From: Motilibacter peucedani
Lineage (GTDB): Bacteria > Actinomycetota > Actinomycetes > Motilibacterales > Motilibacteraceae
DNA length: 64,000 nucleotides
Reading direction: 5' to 3'
Assembly: GCF_003634695.1 (NCBI RefSeq)
Contig: NZ_RBWV01000014.1
Location: 124,001-188,000 of the forward strand
Positions within the stretch are counted from its first letter, which is position 1, and each line of letters opens with the position of its first letter. A program made the translations under genes and the position numbers. Below the pieces are notes generated by a model. That model saw only the letters and a program-made list of their open reading frames with translations. It was not told the origin of the DNA and did no database searches. Shown here piece after piece: positions 1 through 10,426 of this stretch.

Positions 1-43
1 TCGGCGCCTTGTCCGACCACGGTGACGCGGCGATGCCGGTCAT
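1..43 (-). CDS. atpF: ATP synthase F0 subunit b, 5' end only
   Basis: Only the first 14 codons lie in the window; the gene runs off the left edge. An ATG at 43 (reading leftwards) follows a GGAGGG Shine-Dalgarno about six bases upstream and opens a reading frame starting MTGIAASPWSDKAP. The call rests mainly on position: it lies 34 bp after atpE on the same strand, and atpB-atpE-atpF is the universal actinobacterial order. Subunit b would form the peripheral stalk that links F0 to F1. The visible residues are too few to identify the protein independently. Confidence 0.7.
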   Translation of the reverse strand, partial: MTGIAASPWSDKAP

Positions 44-77
44 GAGCGTCCCTCCAGGGGTGGGTGAAGGGGTCGGC

Positions 78-359
<282 letters not shown>

Positions 360-1148
360 CTAGTGCTCGTCGGCGAGTGAGCCGGCGATGTAGAGGGCTG
401 CGAGCAGCGTGAAGATGTAGGCCTGCAGCACCTCGACGAGCAGCTCGAAGGCCGTCATGACGAAGGCACCGAGGAACGGGCCCACCGACAGCACGTGCAG
501 CACGCCGGAGTCGGCGGTGCGCAGCATGTAGTCGGCGCCGGTGACGAACAGCAGCAGCAGGATGTGGCCGGCGAACATGTTGCCGAACAGTCGCAGCGCG
601 AGCGTGACCGGCCGGGTGAACAGGTCGGTGATCAGCTCCAGCAGGAAGATCGGCACGACGAGGGCGCCGGTGACGCCCGCGGGCACGAGACCCTTGAAGT
701 AGTTGACGACGCCCTTGTTCTTGATCCCCACGAAGTGGTAGACGACGAACACCACCAGCGTGAGCGCCGCCGGGAAGCCGATGCGGCTCATCGTCGGGAA
801 CTGCACGAACGGCACGATGGCCAGCACGTTGCTCAGCAGGATGATCGTGAACAGCGAGAACAGCAGCGGCACGAAGCGCAGGAAGTCGTGGCTGCCGATG
901 ATCTCGCGGCCCAGCCCGTTGCGCACCAGGCTGTAGGTGCCCTCGGCCATGAACTGGGTCCTGCTCGGCACCAGGGTCAGCTTGCGCGTCACGGCGACGA
1001 GCACGGCGACGAGCACCACGACGCTGAGCACCATGACGATGCTGGCGCGGGTCAGCGCCCAGGCGCCGTCGCCGGCGAACGGCTGCCAGAAGTCCTCGAC
1101 CCCGGGGGCCTCGAAGCCGGGGGCAGAGGCGAGCAGCTGCGCGCTCAT
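360..1148 (-). CDS. atpB: ATP synthase F0 subunit a
   Basis: This 262-residue, strongly hydrophobic protein has about five membrane helices and forms the proton half-channels against the c-ring. The essential arginine is visible in ALRLFGNMFAGH, and the last helix contains the conserved ELLVEVLQAYIF stretch. The ATG start overlaps the TGA stop of the upstream atpZ-like gene in an ATGA, so the two are probably translationally coupled. The gene sits in the usual atpI-atpB-atpE-atpF order. Confidence 0.97.
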   Translation of the reverse strand: MSAQLLASAPGFEAPGVEDFWQPFAGDGAWALTRASIVMVLSVVVLVAVLVAVTRKLTLVPSRTQFMAEGTYSLVRNGLGREIIGSHDFLRFVPLLFSLFTIILLSNVLAIVPFVQFPTMSRIGFPAALTLVVFVVYHFVGIKNKGVVNYFKGLVPAGVTGALVVPIFLLELITDLFTRPVTLALRLFGNMFAGHILLLLFVTGADYMLRTADSGVLHVLSVGPFLGAFVMTAFELLVEVLQAYIFTLLAALYIAGSLADEH

Positions 1149-1405
1149 CGCGTCCCTCTCTGTGGGTGCGGGAGAGCCTCGGGCGCCTGCCCACCGGTCG
1201 GTGCCGGTGCGCTGGCGTCCTGGCCGTAGCGGAGGAAGATCGTGTAGAGGGCCAGGGCCGCCCCTGCGACGAGGCCCACGGGGAGCAGGAACCTGCTCCC
1301 CAGCAGCCAGTCGCCGAGCCAGCCCAGCCCGCCGAAGAGGAAGACGCCGGTCAGGAGGTACGACAGGACGCCGAAGCCGTCGTCGGACGGGGACGTCTGC
1401 GCCAT
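1145..1405 (-). CDS. AtpZ/AtpI-family small membrane protein
   Basis: This 86-residue protein has two predicted membrane helices (around residues 15-35 and 43-62) and a short charged, proline-rich tail. Proteins of this size and shape just ahead of atpB belong to the AtpZ/AtpI group, which in other bacteria helps assemble the c-ring or supply magnesium. I chose the ATG at 1405 because the helices and an acidic N-terminus (MAQTSPSDDG) begin there, while the longer open frame upstream is arginine-rich shadow sequence. The stop overlaps the atpB start by 4 bp. Confidence 0.75.
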   Translation of the reverse strand: MAQTSPSDDGFGVLSYLLTGVFLFGGLGWLGDWLLGSRFLLPVGLVAGAALALYTIFLRYGQDASAPAPTGGQAPEALPHPQRGTR

Positions 1406-1440
1406 CTCGCGCGAGACCCTAGCAGCCGGCCGCACGACCT

Positions 1441-1935
1441 TCACGACGCTGCCCGCCCCGCGGGGGCGCGCGCGACGGAGGCGCGGGCGGCCACCCGGGC
1501 GGAGGCCCGGCCCGACGGCGCCGGCGACGGCGTCGACCAGCCGGTCGGCTCGACGTAGGGGGTGCGCAGCACGGTGAAGGCCCGGACCTCGCCGGCCATC
1601 CACGCCAGCGTGACGAGGACGAGCGCGACGGGCACCGCGTCCGACGACAGCGCCGAGGAGCCGCCGAAGACGGCGAGCACGCCGCCGAGCACGACGACCT
1701 TGGCGACGTAGCTCGAGACGGCCAGCGCCATGGCGGTCGCGGGCGAGGTGCCGCGGGTGAGCGAGCAGAGCCAGGCGGTGAGGCCGAACACGGCGAGGAC
1801 GAGCAGACCGGCGAGCCCGGCGCCCAGTGCGCCCGAGCCGCCGTCGGCGACCGCGGCACCGGCCACGACCAGGACGGCGACGCCCGCCGCAGGCACGCCT
1901 GCGCCGCGGAGCACCGCGGCGTCGTAGGTGTGCAT
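1441..1935 (-). CDS. ATP synthase I-like membrane protein
   Basis: This 164-residue protein has four hydrophobic segments in its first 125 residues and a disordered Ala/Arg/Pro-rich tail. It is first in the atp operon, 35 bp ahead of the atpZ-like gene and in the place of M. tuberculosis Rv1303, an AtpI-like protein. The helix arrangement resembles AtpI, but no sequence motif fixes the function, and a role in F0 assembly is inferred from position. The ATG at 1935 is the first start that gives a sensible membrane N-terminus; sequence upstream in this frame is basic and not protein-like. Confidence 0.7.
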   Translation of the reverse strand: MHTYDAAVLRGAGVPAAGVAVLVVAGAAVADGGSGALGAGLAGLLVLAVFGLTAWLCSLTRGTSPATAMALAVSSYVAKVVVLGGVLAVFGGSSALSSDAVPVALVLVTLAWMAGEVRAFTVLRTPYVEPTGWSTPSPAPSGRASARVAARASVARAPAGRAAS

Positions 1936-1994
1936 GCAGTGGACCGTCCCGTCGGGTCGTCGTTGGCTGGCGGGGGCTCTCGGAGATCCGGCCG

Positions 1995-2056
1995 CCGTCC
2001 CGCGAGGGACGGTGAACGAACCACGGAGCCGTGGGGTGCCCGCGCGCCGAAACCTA
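1995..2056 (-). promoter_or_regulatory. atp operon leader: hairpins and candidate -10 box
   Basis: The 173-bp gap between wecA and the atpI-like gene holds two tight inverted repeats and a possible promoter. One has 7-bp arms CCGTCCC/GGGACGG around a 4-base loop (1995-2012). The other is CCACGG-AG-CCGTGG (2021-2034). Read leftwards, TAGGTT at 2056-2051 fits the actinobacterial -10 pattern TANNNT and would give a leader of roughly 110 nt that contains both hairpins. No good -35 is visible. The gap may hold a separate atp promoter or an attenuator. Confidence 0.4.
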
Positions 2057-2108
2057 ACACGATTTCGCGCTCCGGCCAGCATCGCGAGGGCCGCCTGCGA
2101 GCGTGAGG

Positions 2109-3242
2109 CTACGCACTCGTACGGCGGGAACTCCTGCGCTCCGGTTCGCGTCTGATCCAGCGCCCGCGGTCGACGCCCAGGGTCGCGGCGAGCGCGGCCA
2201 GCAGCGCCACTCCGACGCCCACCTTGGGCCAGGGCCCGTCGAGGACCGAGAGCGCGACCACGCTGAACGCGACCAGGGCCGACCACGCGTACATCACCAC
2301 CACCGCGCGGCGGTGGGAGTGCCCGATCTCGAGCAGGCGGTGGTGCAGGTGCTGCTTGTCGGCCGCGAACGGCGAGCGGCCCGCCCACGTGCGGCGCACC
2401 ACCGCGAGCCCGAGGTCGAGCAGCGGCACGAGCACCACCACCACGGGCAGCACGATGGGCAGGATCGCCGGGCCCAGCCGGGCCGCGCTGACGTCACCGG
2501 GGTCGAGCTGGCCCGTGAGGCTGATGACCGAGGCGGCGAGGGAGAGGCCCAGCAGCATCGAGCCGCTGTCGCCCATGAAGACCCGCGCCGGGTGGAAGTT
2601 GTGCGGGAGGAAGCCCGCGCACATGCCGAACAGGATCGCGGTCGTGAGCGTGGAGGTGCCGGCGCGCGGGACGCCGACGTCGACCCAGAGCCGGTAGGAG
2701 CTCGCGAAGAAGGCGCCGGCGGCGATGAGCACGATGCCGGCCGCGAGCCCGTCGAGCCCGTCGACGAAGTTGACAGCGTTGATCATCACCAGCACGACCA
2801 GGATGGTCAGGACCGTGCCCTCGAGCGAGCTCAGCACGTAGGTCTGCCCAGGCAGCGGCAGCCACAGCACCTGCAGCCCCTGCAGCACCATGACGCCCGC
2901 GGCCAGGCACTGGCCGGCCAGCTTGGTCAGCGGGTCGAGGCTCCACTTGTCGTCGGCCAGCCCGAGCAGGCAGATGAGCACCGCCCCGCTGAGCAGCGCG
3001 CGCGGGTCGGAGCTCTCGTCGAAGACCGAGCTGACCAGCGGCAGCCGCTCGGCCACCAGCAGCGCCGCGGCGAGCCCGCCGAGCATTGCGAGCCCGCCCC
3101 CGCGGGGCACGGGCTCGGCGTGGACGTCGCGGTCGCGCACCGGCGTCATCGCCCCGGCCAGCACCGCGAAGCGGCGCACCGGGGCGACGAGCAGGTAGGT
3201 GACGGCCGCGGCGACGAGGGCGGTGAGGAGGTACGCGCGCAC
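2109..3242 (-). CDS. wecA: Undecaprenyl-phosphate sugar-1-phosphate transferase (WecA/MraY family)
   Basis: This 377-residue polytopic membrane enzyme has about ten helices. It should transfer a UDP-activated amino-sugar 1-phosphate (GlcNAc in most homologues) to decaprenyl or undecaprenyl phosphate, the first membrane step in linkage-unit or arabinogalactan-type polymer synthesis. Family motifs appear in order: LADDKWSL with the Asp pair, NAVNFVDGLDG, FMGDSGS, and the His-rich cytosolic loop HLHHRLLEIGH. It occupies the place of M. tuberculosis rfe/wecA (Rv1302). The GTG start at 3242 has a GGGGGAG ribosome site upstream and lies 38 bp after glyA. Confidence 0.93.
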   Translation of the reverse strand: MRAYLLTALVAAAVTYLLVAPVRRFAVLAGAMTPVRDRDVHAEPVPRGGGLAMLGGLAAALLVAERLPLVSSVFDESSDPRALLSGAVLICLLGLADDKWSLDPLTKLAGQCLAAGVMVLQGLQVLWLPLPGQTYVLSSLEGTVLTILVVLVMINAVNFVDGLDGLAAGIVLIAAGAFFASSYRLWVDVGVPRAGTSTLTTAILFGMCAGFLPHNFHPARVFMGDSGSMLLGLSLAASVISLTGQLDPGDVSAARLGPAILPIVLPVVVVLVPLLDLGLAVVRRTWAGRSPFAADKQHLHHRLLEIGHSHRRAVVVMYAWSALVAFSVVALSVLDGPWPKVGVGVALLAALAATLGVDRGRWIRREPERRSSRRTSA

Positions 3243-3280
3243 GCGCTACCGCTCCCCCGCCCCCGACGCCGGCTGCCGGC

Positions 3281-4558
3281 TCAGCCGCGCGGGTAGGCCG
3301 GGCGGCGGGCGACCAGCGCCGAGACCTCGCTGCGCACCTCGGCGGTCGCCGACTCGTCGCGGACGGCGCGGCCGATGAGCGAGGCCACCGCCTTCATGTC
3401 GTCCTCGACCAGGCCCTGCGTCGTGACCGCGGCGGTGCCGACGCGGATGCCGGAGGCGACCATCGGCGGGCGCGGGTCGTAGGGGATGGCGTTCTTGTTG
3501 AGGCTGATGCCGGCGGCGTTGCAGCGCTTCTCGGCGTCGGCGCCGGTGACGCCGGTGGCCGTGAGGTCGACCAGGGCGAGGTGGTTGTCGGTGCCGCCGC
3601 TGGTCGGGCGCATGCCCTCGGCGGCCAGCGCGTCGGCGAGCGTCTGGCTGTTGCTGATGACCTGGCGGGCGTAGGCCTGGTAGGCCGGGGTCGCGGCCTC
3701 CTTCAGGGCGACCGCCTTCGCGGCGACCGCGTGCATCAGCGGGCCGCCCTGCGCGAACGGGAACACCGCCTTGTCGATGCGCTGGGCGAGCTCCTCCTTG
3801 CACACGATCATGCCGCCGCGCGGGCCGCGCAGGACCTTGTGGGTGGTGAAGGAGACCACGTCGGCGTAGGGCACCGGCGAGGGGATCGCGCCACCGGCGA
3901 CCAGGCCGATGAAGTGGGCCGCGTCGACCATCAGCCACGCGCCGACCTCGTCGGCGATCTCGCGGAAGCGCGCGAAGTCGATGAGGCGGGGGTACGCCGT
4001 GGCCCCCGCGATGATCATCTGCGGGCGGTGCTCGAGGGCGAGGTCGCGGACCTCGTCGTAGTCGATGAGCTCGGTGTCCTTCTGCACGTGGTAGGGCACC
4101 GGCTCGAACCACTTGCCCGAGAAGTTGACCTTGGAGCCGTGGGTCAGGTGGCCGCCGTGCGGAAGGCTCATCGCCAGCACCTTGTCGCCCGGCTTGAGCA
4201 GCGCGGCGTAGACCGCGAAGTTGGCCTGCGCGCCGCTGTGGGGCTGGAGGTTGGCGTGCTCGGCGCCGAACAGCGCCTTGGCCCGCTCGATGCCGATCGT
4301 CTCGGCCTTGTCGACCACGTCGCAGCCGCCGTAGTAGCGCTTGCCCGGGTAGCCCTCGGCGTACTTGTTCGAGAGCGTCGAGCCGAGCGCGGCCAGCACC
4401 GCCGGCGAGGTGAAGTTCTCGCTGGCGATCAGCTGGAGCCCGTCGCGCTGGCGGTCGAGCTCCTCGAGCACGATGCCGGCGATCTCGGGGTCGGTCTGCT
4501 GCAGCTCGGAGAAGTCGGAGCCGTAGAACGGGGTCTCGGCGGAAGTGGGCGTGGTCAT
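3281..4558 (-). CDS. glyA: Serine hydroxymethyltransferase
   Basis: This 425-residue PLP enzyme converts serine and tetrahydrofolate to glycine and 5,10-methylene-THF in the cytosol. The PLP lysine is in [14 protein letters not shown], preceded by VDAAHFIG, and the substrate region [11 protein letters not shown] and the [13 protein letters not shown] segment are present. Length is typical. The ATG at 4558 has a strong GAGGAGG site six bases upstream, which decides the start over a longer frame. Its position between tsaC and wecA is an addition relative to the mycobacterial gene order and links one-carbon metabolism to this block. Confidence 0.97.
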   Translation of the reverse strand: MTTPTSAETPFYGSDFSELQQTDPEIAGIVLEELDRQRDGLQLIASENFTSPAVLAALGSTLSNKYAEGYPGKRYYGGCDVVDKAETIGIERAKALFGAEHANLQPHSGAQANFAVYAALLKPGDKVLAMSLPHGGHLTHGSKVNFSGKWFEPVPYHVQKDTELIDYDEVRDLALEHRPQMIIAGATAYPRLIDFARFREIADEVGAWLMVDAAHFIGLVAGGAIPSPVPYADVVSFTTHKVLRGPRGGMIVCKEELAQRIDKAVFPFAQGGPLMHAVAAKAVALKEAATPAYQAYARQVISNSQTLADALAAEGMRPTSGGTDNHLALVDLTATGVTGADAEKRCNAAGISLNKNAIPYDPRPPMVASGIRVGTAAVTTQGLVEDDMKAVASLIGRAVRDESATAEVRSEVSALVARRPAYPRG

Positions 4559-4584
4559 GGTGGCCTCCTCGTACGGCGGCCCCA

Positions 4585-4590
4585 ACCCTA
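4585..4590 (-). promoter_or_regulatory. Candidate -10 box for glyA
   Basis: TAGGGT, read on the minus strand, fits the TANNNT -10 consensus and overlaps the tsaC stop codon. A transcript would start about 7 nt on and give glyA a leader of around 20 nt that includes its GAGGAGG ribosome site. No clear -35 is visible, so glyA may be read both from here and from upstream genes. Confidence 0.45.
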
Positions 4591-5253
4591 CCGTTCGGCC
4601 GCCGTCGTCTCCGGCACGACGATCTCGGGGACGACCTCGCGCAGCTGGTCGAGCGAGAGCGCACCGAGCCGCACGACGTTGGGCACGGCGCCGGTCACGT
4701 CGATGATCGTGCTGGGCACCGACCCGCCGCTCGGACCGCCGTCGAGGTAGACCGACACGAGCCCGCCGAGCTGGTCGACCGCGTCGGCGATCGTCGGCGC
4801 GGGAGCGTGCCCGGTCTTGTTGGCGCTGCTGACGCCCATCGGCCCGGTCTCGGCGAGCAGCTCCAGGGCCGCCGGGTGCAGCGGCATGCGCACCGCGACC
4901 GTGCCGTTGGTGCGGCCGAGGTCCCAGGTGAGCGAGGGCTGGGCGGTGCACACGAGGGTGAGCGCGCCGGGCCAGAACGCCTGCACGAGGTCGCGCGCGG
5001 TGTGGGTCAGCCCGAACGCGATGCCGTCGAGGGCCCGCGGACCGCTGACCAGCACCGGCACCGGCATGTCGCGCCCGCGGCCCTTCGCCACCAGCAGCCG
5101 GCCGATCGCGTCGGCGTCGAAGGCGTCGGCGCCCAGGCCGTAGACGGTGTCGGTGGGCAGCACGACGAGGTCACCGGCGCGTACGGCACGGGCGGCCGCC
5201 TCGATGCCCTGGGCGCGGTCGACGGGGTCGTCGAGGTCGAAGGTCCTGCTCAC
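4588..5253 (-). CDS. tsaC: L-threonylcarbamoyladenylate synthase (Sua5/YrdC/YwlC family)
   Basis: This 221-residue protein makes threonylcarbamoyl-AMP from threonine, bicarbonate and ATP, the first step of t6A37 tRNA modification. The YrdC-fold signatures are visible: [14 protein letters not shown] near residue 34, [22 protein letters not shown], and the [13 protein letters not shown] block. It is the short TsaC-type form without the extra Sua5 domain. The GTG start at 5253 shares a GTGA with the prmC stop. The pairing with prmC and prfA is conserved in actinobacteria (Rv1299-Rv1301). Confidence 0.93.
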   Translation of the reverse strand: MSRTFDLDDPVDRAQGIEAAARAVRAGDLVVLPTDTVYGLGADAFDADAIGRLLVAKGRGRDMPVPVLVSGPRALDGIAFGLTHTARDLVQAFWPGALTLVCTAQPSLTWDLGRTNGTVAVRMPLHPAALELLAETGPMGVSSANKTGHAPAPTIADAVDQLGGLVSVYLDGGPSGGSVPSTIIDVTGAVPNVVRLGALSLDQLREVVPEIVVPETTAAER

Positions 5254-6101
5254 GGCTGCTCTCCACGTCGGCGGGCGGTGACGTACCTGGGGCGGCCGGC
5301 GAGGTCCTGCACGTCGGCCACGTCGTCCCATGCTGCCGCAGCCCGCAGGACGGCCGGCGCGGAGTCCCCCTGGGAGTCGGCGTGCTCGGCCACGAGCAGT
5401 CCCCCGGCGCGCAGCAGCCGGCGCGCCGTGCGCTCGACGACCCGCAGCGCGGCGAGCCCGTCCTCGCCGCCGCCGTAGAGCGCCAGCTCGGGGTCGTGCT
5501 CGCGCACCTCGGGGTCGAGCGGCACCGCGTCGGGCGGGATGTAGGGCGGGTTGCTCACGACGACGTCGACGCTGCCGTCGAGGTCGGGGAAGGCGGTCGC
5601 GAAGTCGCCGAGCCGCAGCTCGACGCCGGTGCCCTCGACGTTGCGCGCCGCCCACGCGTGGGCGAGCGGGTCGGCTTCCACGGCGAAGACCTCGCTGCCC
5701 GGCACTTCAGTGGCCACGGCGACCGCGATGGCGCCCGAGCCGGTGCCCAGGTCGACCACGCGGGGGGCGGACAGCGCACGGGCGGCGTCGATCGCCGCCT
5801 GCGCGACGACCTCGGTCTCGGGGCGCGGCACGAAGACCCCCGGCCCGACGGCCAGGACGAGGTAGCGGAAGTACGCGGCGCCCGTCAGGTGCTGGAGCGG
5901 CACCCGGGCCTCGCGCTGGGCGACCAGCACGGCGTACGCGTCGGGCACCTCGCAGTCGCCGACCGCGGGCCGCGCGAGGTCGCGGCGCTCGACGCCGAGC
6001 ACGTGGGCGGCGAGCTCCTCTGCGTCGACGCGCGGCGAGGGCACCCCGGCGGCCGCCAGCCGGCGGGCGGCCTCGGCCACGGCTGCGCGGACGCTCGTCA
6101 C
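5250..6101 (-). CDS. prmC: Release factor glutamine methyltransferase
   Basis: This 283-residue SAM-dependent methyltransferase methylates the glutamine of the GGQ motif in release factors. It has an N-terminal helical domain (about residues 1-85) and a Rossmann domain with the SAM loop [12 protein letters not shown] near residue 115. The NPPY catalytic motif lies in [11 protein letters not shown] near residue 185. It overlaps prfA, which encodes its substrate, by 4 bp upstream (ATGA) and tsaC by 4 bp downstream (GTGA), so enzyme and substrate are translationally coupled. Confidence 0.96.
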   Translation of the reverse strand: MTSVRAAVAEAARRLAAAGVPSPRVDAEELAAHVLGVERRDLARPAVGDCEVPDAYAVLVAQREARVPLQHLTGAAYFRYLVLAVGPGVFVPRPETEVVAQAAIDAARALSAPRVVDLGTGSGAIAVAVATEVPGSEVFAVEADPLAHAWAARNVEGTGVELRLGDFATAFPDLDGSVDVVVSNPPYIPPDAVPLDPEVREHDPELALYGGGEDGLAALRVVERTARRLLRAGGLLVAEHADSQGDSAPAVLRAAAAWDDVADVQDLAGRPRYVTARRRGEQP

Positions 6102-7183
6102 GCCCCGGCGGCCGCGAGCTTGGCCGCGGTGTCGGCGTCGATGAGCGCCTGCAGCACCGCGTCGAGGTCGCCGTCGAGCACGGCGTCGAGGTTGTGGGCC
6201 TTGAAGCCGACCCGGTGGTCGGCGATCCGGTTCTCGGGGAAGTTGTAGGTGCGTACGCGCTCGGAGCGGTCGACCGTGCGGACCTGGCTCTTGCGCTCGG
6301 CGCTGGCCGCGGCGTCGGCCTCCTCCTTGGCCTTCTCGAGCAGCCGCGCGCGCAGGATGCGCATCGCGGACTCGCGGTTCTGCAGCTGCGACTTCTCGTT
6401 CTGGCAGCTGGCGACCACGCCGGTCGGGAGGTGGGTGATGCGCACGGCGCTGTCGGTCGTGTTGACGCTCTGGCCGCCGGGGCCCGACGAGCGGTAGACG
6501 TCGATGCGCAGGTCGTTGGGGTCGATCGCGAGGTCGACCTCCTCGGCCTCGGGCAGGACGAGCACGCCCGCGGCGGAGGTGTGGATGCGGCCCTGCGACT
6601 CGGTGACGGGCACGCGCTGGACGCGGTGGACACCGGCTTCGTACTTGAGCCGGGCCCAGACGCCCTCGCCGGCCTCGACCGTGCCGGGACGCGACTTTAC
6701 CGCGACCTTGACGTCCTTGTAGCCGCCGAGGTCACTGGGTTCGCTGTCGAGAATCTCGGTCTTCCAGCCGCGGCGCTCGGCGTAGCGGAGGTACATGCGC
6801 AGCAGGTCGCCGGCGAACAGCGCCGACTCGTCGCCGCCCTCGCCGGCCTTGACCTCGAGGATCACGTCGCGGTCGTCGTCGGGGTCGCGCGGCAGCAGCA
6901 GGTGGGTGAGCCGCTCGGAGACCTGCGCCCGGCGGGCCTCGAGCTCGCTCGCCTCGTCGGCGAACGCGGGGTCCTCGGCGCTCAGCTCGCGGGCCGTGGC
7001 GAGGTCGTCGTCGATGGCCGCCAGCTCTCGGGCCGCGTCGACCACGGGGGTGATCTGCGCGTAGCGGCGACCGAGGCGCCGGGCCTCGCCCTGGTCGGCG
7101 TGGACGGCGGGGTCGGCGAGCCGCTGCTCGAGGTCGGTGTGCTCGGCCACGAGGGCGTCGAGGCCGCTGGGCTGCTCGCTCAT
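6098..7183 (-). CDS. prfA: Peptide chain release factor 1
   Basis: This 361-residue class I release factor recognises UAA and UAG and triggers peptide release. The GGQ loop is visible as [15 protein letters not shown] near residue 235. The N-terminal helical domain starts [15 protein letters not shown], and the length matches RF1. RF2 is excluded by the RF1-like family context and gene order, although the short codon-recognition tripeptide was not checked residue by residue. It is first of the prfA-prmC-tsaC set, and a strong hairpin separates it from rpmE. Confidence 0.96.
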   Translation of the reverse strand: MSEQPSGLDALVAEHTDLEQRLADPAVHADQGEARRLGRRYAQITPVVDAARELAAIDDDLATARELSAEDPAFADEASELEARRAQVSERLTHLLLPRDPDDDRDVILEVKAGEGGDESALFAGDLLRMYLRYAERRGWKTEILDSEPSDLGGYKDVKVAVKSRPGTVEAGEGVWARLKYEAGVHRVQRVPVTESQGRIHTSAAGVLVLPEAEEVDLAIDPNDLRIDVYRSSGPGGQSVNTTDSAVRITHLPTGVVASCQNEKSQLQNRESAMRILRARLLEKAKEEADAAASAERKSQVRTVDRSERVRTYNFPENRIADHRVGFKAHNLDAVLDGDLDAVLQALIDADTAAKLAAAGA

Positions 7184-7230
7184 CTGCGCGTGTCCTTCGT
7201 GGGGGTGGTGCCTGCCGCCGGGAAGCAGAA

Positions 7231-7268
7231 CGGCGCCGGCCCCCGACCGTGGTCGGGAGCCGGCGCCG
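7231..7268 (-). terminator. Strong hairpin after rpmE
   Basis: A 10-bp GC-rich stem (7231-7240 with 7259-7268) is continued, after a C-A mismatch, by CCCGACC/GGTCGGG (7242-7248 with 7251-7257), giving an almost perfect 38-nt hairpin. It begins 8 nt after the rpmE stop codon and ends before prfA. No U-tract follows, as is common for actinobacterial terminators. It probably ends or attenuates the rpmE transcript. Confidence 0.7.
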
Positions 7269-7276
7269 CGGCGGAG

Positions 7277-7498
7277 CTACTTCTTGGCGGCCTGCAGCTT
7301 GGCGTAGCGCTGCTCGAACTTGGCCACGCGGCCACCGGTGTCGAGGATGCGCTGCTTGCCCGTGTAGAACGGGTGGCAGGCGTTGCACGTGTCGGCGCTG
7401 ATGACGCCGTTCTTGGCCGTGGACCGCGTCTCGAACGTGTTGCCGCAGGTGCAGGTCACGGTCGTCACGTGGTAGTCGGGGTGGATGTCAGCGCGCAC
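7277..7498 (-). CDS. rpmE: 50S ribosomal protein L31 (zinc-binding form)
   Basis: This 73-residue protein of the large subunit sits in the central protuberance and bridges to the 30S. It is the zinc-binding C+ form: CTCGN (residues 16-20) and [12 protein letters not shown] (37-48) supply the cysteines. The GTG start at 7498 follows an AGAGGAA ribosome site. An unusually good SigR-type promoter lies about 100 bp upstream, so its expression may rise under thiol oxidation, as described for rpmE in Streptomyces coelicolor. It lies between rho and prfA, as in M. tuberculosis. Confidence 0.97.
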   Translation of the reverse strand: MRADIHPDYHVTTVTCTCGNTFETRSTAKNGVISADTCNACHPFYTGKQRILDTGGRVAKFEQRYAKLQAAKK

Positions 7499-7572
7499 GA
7501 GGGGTTCCTCTCATCGGGGCGGTCGCCGGGTCGGCCAGCGCCCGGGAGCGCGCCGTGGACCGGAACCTGTGG

Positions 7573-7623
7573 TGGCACCAAGTGTGCCATGTCTGAGAAC
7601 GCCGACCTGCGTACGAGCATTCC
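7573..7623 (-). promoter_or_regulatory. SigR-type promoter and leader stem-loop of rpmE
   Basis: On the minus strand GGAAT (7623-7619) and GTT (7600-7598) are separated by exactly 18 nt, which is the consensus recognised by the ECF factor SigR (GGAAT-N18/19-GTT). A start around 7590 would place a TGGCAC-CAAGT-GTGCCA stem-loop (7573-7589) at the 5' end of the transcript, followed by about 75 nt to the rpmE GTG. The only other such match I found is at sigR itself (41730-41757). Inferred from consensus only. Confidence 0.6.
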
Positions 7624-7630
7624 GGCCCTC

Positions 7631-7715
7631 CCCCGCTCGCGATGATCATGAGGTTCTCAGTGCGACACGCGGGCGTGTGTGCCGAGAACCTCATGACCAT
7701 CGCCCAGGAGCGGGG
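7631..7715 (-). terminator. 85-nt long hairpin immediately after rho
   Basis: The whole interval folds on itself. An outer 8-bp stem pairs 7631-7638 with 7708-7715, a 20-bp stem with one wobble or mismatch pairs 7639-7658 with 7684-7703, and an apical ACACGC/GCGTGT stem pairs 7665-7670 with 7673-7678. The 4-base bulge CCAG lies at 7704-7707. It ends at the base next to the rho stop codon, so it is the likely end of the rho transcript. Its length and near-perfect arms also resemble extragenic palindromes or miniature elements. Confidence 0.75.
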
Positions 7716-9941
<2,226 letters not shown>

Positions 9942-10426
9942 GAAGGGTCCTTCCCTTGACGAGCTCGGCGGGTCAGCCCCTCCATGCACGGCAGGGAGGG
10001 AGCCCGTCGGCGCCCCGACGCGTCGTCGGGGGCCCGCCTCGGTGGCGGGGCGTCTGGATGCGCCGTCGCCGGACGGCGACGTCGAGTGCGATCCTGCGTC
10101 CCTGGCGTGCAGACCCCTGCAGACCTCTGTGCAGGCGGACCGTGCACGCGGCCCGCGGGAGCCTCGAGCGGCGTTGCGACTGCGGTGTGAGGAACTGCAT
10201 TGGGGAGGGACTGCCGTGGACGACCTGGTCTCCGCGGAAGGCGTGGCGCCGGGAAGGGGCCATGCTCCCCCGGAGCCCGGACGGCACAGGGTGCAGAACG
10301 GCACCGAGCTCGCGAGAGCGTCCGGTGCACTCGAACTATAACCCCACCGGCCCGCCAGATGCTTCCCGACCGGGTGAACTTCCCCACGGGGCGTGTCGCG
10401 CGACTCCGCCTCCGGCGGCACGGCAC
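9942..10426 (-). promoter_or_regulatory. Long rho leader region with candidate promoter
   Basis: This 485-bp gap between thrB and rho holds no convincing gene; the only open frame is arginine/proline-rich and unlike a protein. On the minus strand TATAGT at 10340-10335 is the best -10 box of the region and would give a rho leader of about 390 nt. The leader contains a 7-bp stem-loop (10064-10081, loop GGAC) and a stretch with repeated GCAGACC/TGCAG words around 10108-10135. Long leaders allow Rho to terminate its own transcript in other bacteria. Confidence 0.5.
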
